Below are positions 47,301 through 55,764 of a DNA stretch of 64,000 nucleotides, one piece after another. Source of the DNA: Alnus glutinosa (taxonomy: Eukaryota; Streptophyta; Magnoliopsida; Fagales; Betulaceae); contig NC_084893.1 in the NCBI RefSeq assembly GCF_958979055.1, forward strand, positions 28,494,487 through 28,558,486, read 5' to 3'. The translations under genes were made by a program, and so were the position numbers. Within the stretch, counting starts at the first letter, position 1. The number at the start of each line of letters is the position of its first letter. The notes beneath the pieces were generated by a model. The model did not search any database and was not told where the DNA came from. It saw nothing but the letters and a program-made list of their open reading frames with translations.

Positions 47301-48474
47301 TGGAGGACAGATTTCTGTCTCATGTGCATCAGAGCTCTTCTTTTTATTATAAGACACTCCTTGCCAATCGTTCCTAGATATTTTTCATGTGGCAGGCTTG
47401 AAGCCCTCTGATTTTTTTCCATAATGAGGCTATTGAGCGGGTCTTAGGCATATTTATTATACCAACATGAACAAACTTTTTGGATGGAGAATTAAGATAA
47501 ATAAGAATAAACACAAAATTAATTGTACTAATGTTTTCTCTTTGCGTTTCTTTCTTTTTCTTTTTTGAGAGGGGAAGAGAAAGGATTTTGGGGCTGGGGT
47601 CGGGACCTTGCTCATGTCTCCATCATATTACACACCACAAACGACTCTTGTATCACTTATTAGAGAGATTGATGACATTTTAGAGAGTCATTAAGTGAGA
47701 CAATAATACATCATATCATATCGGACACCACTCAATTTCAAAAGCTTCAATCACACTTATAACATCTTTTCAATGTAGGACTCAGTCTACAATCGGTTGT
47801 CAAAACTGAAAGCAAATCTGTGACCCTTTGAGCTGATAACAATGAAGGGCCTCTTCAACATTCTTAGCTAAGAGCAAGCCTTAATTAGGAAGTCAAAAGG
47901 AAAGAATTTCCTGCAATGCCACGACGAATATAGGACATTTAATTAACATCTTTCTTACAAACGTCTTTGCAAATCTCATTTAAAAAATTTGTCCCCTTTT
48001 GAGTCTTTGTGGCAAGATATTCAAAGATGATGATAATTTTGAAGACTTTTAGCATTCATCACACGGAGAGATGTCAAGCAGAAAAAGGCTGCTAACACTG
48101 TTGAATTACCCAAAGTCATGCATCCAGCTAACAGCTCACTGAGAAGCTGAGTTTGAGAATGCTGATTAGGATAGTCTGACATAAGGAGTGACATAATAAA
48201 ATAAAATAAAAGTCATGGAAACATGGATGGTAATTTGACATAAGTGCATTATGATAGTGAAAGCTCCATAACATTATTTATTCTAACCGAATCCAAGGAT
48301 TGGTATACAATCTTAACTCCATATACGAGGTGGGTTCCAACAGGAAACCTAATTAAAACACAGCAAAAAGTGTTTAAAGATGATGGCACATATTTTGAAT
48401 GAGAAAATATTACTGATTTCCAGTATAAATGTGATCACATCCCATTGCGCGCGGCTTAATTTTTGTTTATTATG

Positions 48475-48675
48475 CTACGGTTGAACAATAGGTCGGGGTT
48501 GCGGGAAGCGAAGCCCTCCGCTCACGTGGGCGTAGCCGTAGGCATATTGGCGAAACACGTAAATTTTTTGTATTTGTTTTCTGGCATGCATGATAGAATA
48601 AATCGTATAATCCCGAAAATCCAAACAAAAGAATGAGACAACTAGGAGACATGCTAATGCAGTTAATCTTCCCAT
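48475..48675 (-). CDS. Candidate small secreted peptide, 66 residues
   Basis: An uninterrupted minus-strand frame starts at an ATG in a good context (AACAATGGGA) and runs to TAG. The first 20 residues (MGRLTALACLLVVSFFCLDF) look like a cleavable signal peptide. A basic middle follows, and the mature part ends FRQYAYGYAHVSGGLRFPQP plus RPIVQP, rich in Tyr, Gly and Pro. The 3' half is clearly richer in G and C than the AT-rich DNA around it and uses varied codons, which favours real coding. It matches none of the CLE, CEP, IDA, PIP or RGF end motifs that I know. An alternative ATG at 48699 adds eight residues before the signal peptide. Family and function are unknown; it may still be a chance frame. 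Confidence 0.5.
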   Translation of the reverse strand: MGRLTALACLLVVSFFCLDFRDYTIYSIMHARKQIQKIYVFRQYAYGYAHVSGGLRFPQPRPIVQP

Positions 48676-49722
48676 TGTTTCTCTAAATCTTATATGCACT
48701 TAGTCATGGATTCTATAATTATAACTTAAGATAAGATTTTAGGCAGTTAATCGATCACTTTCTTGATTGACATACCAGATAAGGTTCATCACCCAGCTTA
48801 AACGTACGGTTAGCATTCACCTCAAAATTGCCCATGTGATCAGATAGATTGGACCACAAAGGCACAGGACAATTGAAAGCTGATTTTCCCAACATGCAAG
48901 AGAGGAGAACAAGCACAAACATATACCAATATGTATGTTAGGTTTTTAGTGCTGATAAATTCAATGTCAAAATATGTTTGGTTGTAAGTTTTAAGTATAG
49001 GATTAAATCGATACTAAATTTGATCAAAAACATGAAAATTCAAGTTTATCAGGGTTACGAGATTGAGTATTTAGAGTTACAAAGGTTTTGTAAGTAAGAA
49101 CAATTTGTAACATAAGTCTTCTATAGTGGATGCCAGTCTTTTGGAATTGGCCGGCTGGCTCCCACAATGGCTTTACTTTTGAAGAATTCTTTAAAAGGTT
49201 TTCATTTCGTTACTAAAATCTCTGTGTTGATTGATTGTTAATTGGGGTCTAAGCTAGATTTTTTTCATGTATTGTGTACTTCTTCCCTTTTTGAGTGCCA
49301 AGTATATAATCAGGACCCAACGTCAATGAAGTGGTTATTTAAAGAGGTGATTTGTTGAGTTTGAGGCACACATAAGTCTTAAGGCATGCGCCGGGGAATT
49401 TTACAATTGCAAGTAGTTAATATAATATTATGGGATCCAAACTCATAGACTGAACTTTTATGTTAATTGATGTCTCAACATGTTATCGAACTGCCTATTC
49501 CATTTTAAATCATAAATTGTGTCGTAAACCGGTGGCCGGAAGGGGTAGAGATTATAACAACTTATTAGAGTAATCACTCAATAACTAGGTCCATGTTCAT
49601 GAACTTTGCTCCTTGATATTGTATCAAGTTATATATCAAGCTGGAAATCGAGCCTTACTCCCCTGAAACTGGGAGATTCGTCCTAGGTCTTAATGCATAT
49701 GACATTTATGTCCATTAGCAAC

Positions 49723-50172
49723 ATATCCTCTCATCCTCTTTCTATTAACAACGTATGATTATGTTACAATCCTCTACTACTTAAGACTTGAAGTCCAATA
49801 TTCATGGGAGCATATGACCAAAACACAACATGTAACTTAGGGCTATCGATTTTTAAAACGACTCGCGAATCCGACATGAAATTAGTGAGTGAGGATTGAG
49901 AGGTCTGACTCATTTAATTAAATAGGTTGGGATAGAGTTGACCTATATAGTTTGATACTTATGTCTCGACATGAACCAAAACCGACACGTAACATATAGG
50001 GCTAACAATTTTTCGGCAGGATTTGCAAACCCGATACGAAATTAGCGAGTTAGGATTTAAATGTTTGATTCTTTTAATTAAATGTGTCAGGTTATGGTTG
50101 ATTTATATAATTTTATACACATATTTCGACACGACCCAAACCCAACACGTGAACACAAATTGCTAACACCTA
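49723..50172. repeat. Duplicated segment, copy 1 (with two tandem family R MITEs)
   Basis: It begins ATATCCTCTCATCCTCTTTC and continues through AACAACGTATGATTATG, then two hAT family R units starting at 49838 and 49997 (TAGGGCTAACAATT at the start, GCTAACACCTA at the end). The same order is found at 53117-53624. Confidence 0.8.
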
Positions 50173-51863
50173 GACTCAAAAGAGCCTAGTTCGTTAGCCT
50201 TAAAGCTTCAGAAACGCAAGGTTACATATTAGGACATCAAAGCACTTGTAAACTACTACCATGCATGCCATGAGAAAATAATATTTTGGCAGAAGCATAA
50301 GTTCTTAACATAAGGAGTACATAACAACACGACTTAACAAGTTAAGTGATCCATTTTTTTTTTTTTGTCTGTGAACGATGCACTTACTAACATAAAACAT
50401 AGTTTGACATAATATAAATGCAATAAAGTAATATAGTGGATGATATGATGACACCCAAAAGTCTAAGCATTCCGGCCGCCTACCCATCTGCCTCAAAACC
50501 TGAAAAGGGGGAGATGGTAAGGGGTGAGCGAAAGGCTCAATAAGTAATATTCACAACCGAGTTAAAATGGTTGAGGTTGAGACTTTCTGAAATAAAGTAA
50601 CATTAAAATTTGAAGGTGAAACTTAAGCATATAACATAGAGTAATTACTTGAGTTAAATTCAATTTTTCTATCCTCAAAACATTTTCTTAGTTTTACTAA
50701 ACAAAACATCTGTTTAGAAATATCCATAAATTAACTTATTTTATCAAATTCGATATAAAGACTTAATTTTTGAACAAGTAAAAATTTATCTTTTTACTTG
50801 TCATTTATGGCATCGCATACAATTACGCCACGTATACATAGGGTTGTGCAATCCAACCTTCAAGGATCAAGCAACACCCGTGGCCGCGGGGTGCCCATGT
50901 CAGTTGATTAACTTCTGGGTGCACTCAGCATGACAACTTAGTGATGGCCACACCTTCACGTAACCGTAACTTCAGTGTGGTGCACTCTATCTTAACCCGG
51001 TAGCGTGCTACTTTTCCTTAGGCTAAGTGTCTTAAAACATTCATTTACATAATTTTGTTTCATCTTACACATGTTTATTCTTTACTTCCTTAAACTTTCA
51101 ATAATCATATAACTAGCATATGAAAAATGTACCATTTATTTCCGTAAGACTTTTCTTATTGGGAAAATTTCTTAAAATTGAAACTTTCTTTAATTAGAAA
51201 CTTTCCATAAATGAAAACTTTTCTTCATTCGGGAAAAATCACTAAAATAGAAGCTTCACTCATTTGAAATCATCCTTTTGATACTGAGCATATATACCCA
51301 CTTTTGAATGATAATTTAGTTATAAATCATTCTAATGCAATGAGCTTTTTAAATCATATGATGACATAAATATATATATAAAGCACTAACAAATTAAGAT
51401 AAATGTCATAACAAGTACATGTCATTAAAATATTTAAGGTAATAATAAAGCATTACTTTGCAAGGTAATTAAACTTTTAAAATAATCCATCATAACACGT
51501 ATAGTAAAAAGAATTGAGAATCCTTGGAATTGAAATACATTTAGAAGGGGTAAGAATTACCACTTACCTCACTGCTGCGGTAAGGTATGCAAGGATCTAC
51601 TAATAAGGTTATACAAACGGGACAGTTATTAACCAGAAAGCCGAAAATAACCGCAACCGGATAACCAGATGACCGGGTACCCAGTTGCGGTTACCGGTCA
51701 TTGAATTCTAAAAAACCGGTCAATAACCAGGTAACTGGTTTTTTATTATTATTATTATTATTAATATAGTTTTTATTTTCTGATGAGTTATAAAATTTTT
51801 ATTTTCTGTTTTTCTGTAAATTGGATTAATTTAGTTCTAAGGTTACTGTTATATTGTTCAAGG

Positions 51864-52094
51864 AATCTGTCGACTTTGAACCTGGGCGGAGAGATATCAC
51901 CAGCCATTGGAGGTTTGAGAAATTTACAATCCATGCACGTTTTTGTCTCTTATTTGTTTTTCATTTCAGTAATGCTTCTTCGGTAGAATTATCTTAATAT
52001 GATTTTTTACTATTCTTTAATGTAACAGTGACAGAGACTTGCAGGTACTGGTCAAATCCCAGATGAAATTCGGAACTATGCTTCTCTTGTGCAA
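51864..52094 (+). pseudogene. Captured ERECTA/ERL-type receptor kinase fragment (two LRR exons)
   Basis: The first exon, 51864-51935, is exactly 72 nt and translates to NLSTLNLGGEISPAIGGLRN then LQSM, which is the LRR start of ERECTA-type kinases (NL..LNLGGEISPAIGDLRNLQSI). About 100 bp of intron-like sequence follow. The second exon remnant, 52036-52094, opens with GACTTGCAG (DLQ), has lost about 10 bp encoding GNKL, and continues in another frame as TGQIPDEIRNYASLVQ before a TGA. In ERECTA genes these are consecutive 72-nt exons. Retained intron sequence shows a DNA-level copy, not a retrocopy. It lies inside the hAT-type element. Confidence 0.85.
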
Positions 52095-52147
52095 TGACTG
52101 TACAATCCACATTTTTCATCGATCAATTCTTTTATGCCCCTTTTGTT

Positions 52148-52568
52148 TAGGGTTGGCAATTTTTGACACGACCCGCGAACCCGACACGAAAAAACCGGGT
52201 TTGGGTTTGTTATAATCGGGTTGACCCGATTATAATCGTGTTTGGCGGGTCAACCCGATTGCACGGGTTGACCCGATAACACGATTACCCGCCAACACGA
52301 TTATAACCCGATTAAAAAAAAAAAATTGAAGGTAAAAAAAAAAAATTGAAGGTTGAAACATGTGAAAACAGTAAAATTGATGCCGTGTCGGGTCGGGTCG
52401 TATCGGGTAAACGGGTGACACGTATTTTAGTCGGGTTTGTCGGGTCGTGTTCGGGTCACGTGTCACAACCCGATTAATAATCGGGTCGGGTTCGGGTTGA
52501 CACGTTTATATAATCGGGTCAATCGGGTTGACCCGAACCCGACCCGTGAACCCGAATTGCCAACTCTA
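52148..52568. mobile_element. hAT MITE family R, complete copy (421 bp) with 8-bp target duplication
   Basis: The termini TAGGGTTGGCAATT and AATTGCCAACTCTA are inverted repeats, and CTTTTGTT flanks both sides (52140-52147 and 52569-52576). The inside is filled with GGGTTGACCCGA / TCGGGTCAACCC and ACACGACCCG words, so much of it can self-pair. It is inserted in the larger hAT-type element, downstream of the ERECTA fragment. This copy defines the family used for the other R calls. Confidence 0.88.
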
Positions 52569-52584
52569 CTTTTGTTGTATCTGC

Positions 52585-53176
52585 GTCAATTTGAGAGTGT
52601 TCTAATCTCAAATAAATTGAAAAATTCAACATATATTGAAAATCAGTTATCCGGTTAATAACAGGTTTAAAATAATCGGATAATCGGCGGTTGGTAAAAA
52701 TTGCAACCGGCCTATCGGTTATGGTTGCGGTTACAAGTAAATAACCGCTACCGCAACCGGTTGTACATCCCTATCTACTAAGACTTGAATAATAAAGTTC
52801 AACGTATGATCCTTAATAATAATATCATCTCATCCTCTTTCTATTAACAACGTATGATTATGTTACAATCCTCTACTACCGTCAATTTGAGAGTGTTCTA
52901 ATCTCAAATAGATTGAAAAATTCAACATATATTGAAAATCAGTTATCCGGTTAATAACGGTTTAAAATAATCGGATAATCGGCGGTTGGTAAAAACTGCA
53001 ACCAGCCTATCGGTTATGGTTGCGGTTACAAGTAAATAACCGCTATCGCAACCGGTTGTGCATCCCTATCTGCTAAAACTTGAATAATAAAGTTCAACGT
53101 ATGATCCTTAATAATAATATCCTCTCATCCTCTTTCTATTAACAACGTATGATTATGTTACAATCCTCTACTACTT
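52585..53176. repeat. 296-bp tandem duplication of the hAT element's right end and flank
   Basis: The unit begins GTCAATTTGAGAGTGTTC at 52585 and again at 52881. Each unit contains the right end of the hAT element (GTACATCCCTA / GTGCATCCCTA), its flank AACTTGAATAATAAAGTTC and the text ATTAACAACGTATGATTATG. The second copy therefore includes an element end with no left partner. Confidence 0.85.
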
Positions 53177-53624
53177 AAGACTAGAAGTCCGATATTCATG
53201 GAGGCGTATGACCAAAATACAAGTATTCTAGCAGTTCTACATTGCAGTTATGCTTGTGTTACAGCTGATCAAACAGTACCAAGATGTAATTTAGGGCTGT
53301 CGATTTTTTATTGACCCGCGAATCTGACATGAAATTAATGATTGATGATTGAGGGGTATGACCCATTTAATTAAATAGGTTGAGTTAGAGTTGACTTATA
53401 CAGTCTTATGCTTATGTCTCGACATAAACCGAAATCGACACGTAACATTTAGGGCTAACAATTTTTTGACAGGACCTGCAAACCCGACATAAAATTAGCA
53501 AGTTAAGGTTAAAAGGTTTGACTCATTTGATTAAATGGGTCGGGTTATGGTTGATTTATATAATTTTATACACATGTCTCAACACGACCCAAACCCAACA
53601 GGTGAACACAAATTATCACCTCTA
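53117..53624. repeat. Duplicated segment, copy 2 (with two tandem family R MITEs)
   Basis: It matches 49723-50172 in order: ATATCCTCTCATCC block, then family R units at 53292 and 53450-53624 (TAGGGCTAACAATT ... AATTATCACCTCTA). It has about 65 bp extra before the first MITE (around 53222-53285). Confidence 0.8.
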
Positions 53625-53806
53625 ATGTACAAAAGAAGCAAATATATAAATAATACATTCACACTACATGCAACAACATTGGAGTTTCACATGTGATGGA
53701 AAATTCATGTCGAATAGAAACAACAAGCTTAAGTGGTTGATATGACATAAATAGACTCAAATTCATAAGCTTAAGCCGGCGGAGAAAAAAAAAAAAAAAA
53801 AAAAAA

Positions 53807-54527
53807 TTAGCCGGAAAAGAATCGTTTCCACGACTGCCATGGCAGAAACCCACCTGCAAATAAGATAGTTTTAGGCAAAAATGCTTGTTTAATTGAAACA
53901 AAACACACTCTACAAATCAACTAAAAATAGAATCATACCACATCCGGGGCATCGAAAATAGTACTTCTTGTCTCTAAGAACAAGCCCTGAGCCTCCACAT
54001 ACCTCACATCTTTTCTGTGCAATCTGCCACATAACATAAAAATCAAACCAAAAAGTAATTAATAAGATCGAAAATAGAAATATATTCAAAAAATTACATC
54101 TCACAACAAATTTCCAAATTCTTTTATCATCGTAGTCTAGGCCTAACCATTATCTGCTTACAATTCTTTTGCTGAACTCTATTCCTGCCACCACAAAAGG
54201 TGTAATCCCAGCTGCACAATCATTATTTAATTAATTAATATGATTAAATTTAATTATATAATTAATATTTTAACAGTTGTCGGTACCTATAACTCCGACG
54301 ACAATTTGCCAGGTGACCTCGGCTTCGGCCGGAGTTGTTGCGGCGGAAACATCATTAATCGCCGCAATAGTAGCCGTTGATTTTCGGTTTCCATTAAAAA
54401 TGATGCATCTTTTTTGAGAAAGAAGATTGGCTGTAGATGCTATGGATTTGGGTTTAAAGAGGGTGTTGTTTGAAGGTGGAACAGTGAGTGGTAGTGATGA
54501 AGAAAGTGATGGAAGTAGAGCTTCCAT
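53807..54527 (-). CDS. Small plastid protein with a DnaJ-type Cys-rich motif
   Basis: Four exons, 54527-54287, 54211-54162, 54023-53939 and 53853-53807, join in frame to 140 residues. The Ser/Thr-rich, acidic-poor N-terminus (MEALLPSLSSSLPLTVPPSN) looks like a chloroplast transit peptide. A hydrophobic span at about residues 72-92 (IVVGVIAGITPFVVAGIEFS) is a probable membrane segment. It is followed by CEVCGGSGLVLRD and YYFRCPGCGGFLPWQSW, two CxxC pairs of the DnaJ zinc-finger kind without a J domain, ending KRFFSG. Related plant proteins act in assembly or repair of photosynthetic complexes (LQY1, PSA2, BSD2 types), but I cannot tie this one to any of them. Two exons are only 50 and 47 nt. 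No defect is seen. The promoter faces the mTERF gene across about 1.2 kb. Confidence 0.82.
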
Positions 54528-55764
54528 GGCTAAAGAGTAGAGGAGGATAGGTAGCTGAGATAGAAACTGAACCGGGGGGTCTGAGAGAAACGGGGGCCTC
54601 ATGGCCTGGACCGTTTAAATTGGGCCACGTCGGCTTTGTTTGGTCTGGGTTCGCGCCAAGCCACACAATGACTCGTGTGGATCACAATTAACGCATTTTT
54701 TGGTAAACAAACCAAACGTATATCTTGCGAAAAGCATTGATTTTTTATTTTATTTTATGTTTTTTCTGGGGCAAGGAAATAGCTTAGCACAATTTTATCA
54801 ATTATTAATGACCACCATTAATTTTGATATTTTGGTCATGACTAGTGAGTGGATTGAGCCATATGGAATAAGTGTTCATAATTTTTTATTTTATTTTATG
54901 GGGTTTACATTTTAAAAAAAAATGTTTTATAAAAGAATACCTGCTTATTTTAAAAATCTTAAACAAATGCAGAGTTTTATTTGTGAAAAAAATAAAAAAA
55001 AAATTATGAAAACTGTTAGTTAGGGTGATCGAGTGACTCGGACAGCCACCCACCCTAATTTTTTTTCTTTTTAAATTTTTTAAATAATAAGTTAGCCCTT
55101 ACTTTTTAAGAAAAAAAGTTAAACTCTTATTTTGTTAAAATATTTTTTTAAAAAAATTAAGACAAATTTATAAAAGATATTTTATGCTTTGAGTTATTTG
55201 TTAATATATTTGTCTTCATATATATATATATATATATAAAAGACATAAAAAAAAAAGTATTAACAAATATTACCGTTATAATTTTATATAACGATAACCG
55301 ACTAATATTTAATTATTCATTTCTCAAAACCTTAAATAATAGATCATTTTAATTACATGTGATGATTTTTTTTGTTTATTGTATTAGGATTTTTGGATTT
55401 TTTTTTTTTGTGAAATGGGATTTTTTGGATGTTAGTTTCAAGAGAAATGTTAAAAATTTTATTTTTATTTTATAATATTAATATAGTCGTTTTAATTAAT
55501 TTTTAAATTAGTCTTTATTAAAAAAAATCTAAAAATTAATTAGATTTGCCACGTCGGTATTATGGAATATGAAATAGTTGTTTGATAGCCATAGTCTAGT
55601 TAGAGAGATAAACCTCAAGAACTCATAATACTTGGATTAATCCCAAATTAGTGATTAATTACCAGCAAGCAGCAAGAACTAAGAACTAAGAAGATAAGAA
55701 CAAACCTGTGAAGAAGATACTTTTCTGGTTAGGGTTTTTGGGTATATTCTTTCTCTCTCTAAAA
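54528..55764. other. Divergent promoter region between DnaJ-type and mTERF9-type genes
   Basis: About 1.2 kb between two genes for predicted plastid proteins transcribed away from each other. It includes a GGTGG-type repeat fragment (55015-55065), a TA microsatellite (about 55218-55238) and AT-rich DNA. No shared regulatory motif can be named from sequence alone. Confidence 0.65.

Larger units (their letters stand above)
42345..48474. other. Gene-poor region, 42.3-48.5 kb
   Basis: No gene is supported. It contains a MITE (42438-42617), a second MITE-like inverted repeat (about 43096-43250), hAT family R text (44906-45245), an AT-rich repeat-like stretch from about 45690 that opens with CATGTAACCGTGCCATGCGC, a (C)38 tract (47162-47199) and an adjoining hairpin. 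The segment 43880-44220 is less AT-rich than its surroundings but has no open frame or known match. Confidence 0.65.
51596..52781. mobile_element. hAT-type element (51604-52773) carrying a captured gene fragment, plus target duplication
   Basis: The left end TAAGGTTATACAAACGGG and the complement of the right end, TAGGGATGTACAACCGG, are imperfect terminal inverted repeats. TCTACTAA flanks both ends (51596-51603 and 52774-52781), an 8-bp hAT-type duplication. Both subterminal regions are packed with AACCGG/CCGGTT and GGTTGCGGTTA words. The interior has no transposase but holds two exons of an ERECTA-type gene and a second hAT MITE (52148-52568). It is non-autonomous. Confidence 0.8.
48676..53806. 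other. Intergenic repeat block
   Basis: Apart from the ERECTA-type gene fragment described separately, no coding gene is seen. The block at 49723-53624 is a mosaic: a duplicated segment of about 450-510 bp, tandem hAT family R copies, an hAT element carrying gene exons, and a 296-bp tandem duplication. The segment 50180-51590 is single-copy within the window; its GGGGTGAGCGAAAGGCTC and similar text could be an old repeat, but I cannot classify it. Confidence 0.65.

Noticed and set aside
50480-51010. Text resembling parts of old LTR repeats (GGGGTGAGCGAAAGGCTC and neighbours)
   Set aside because: No paired ends, primer site or second copy in the window; kept as unclassified.
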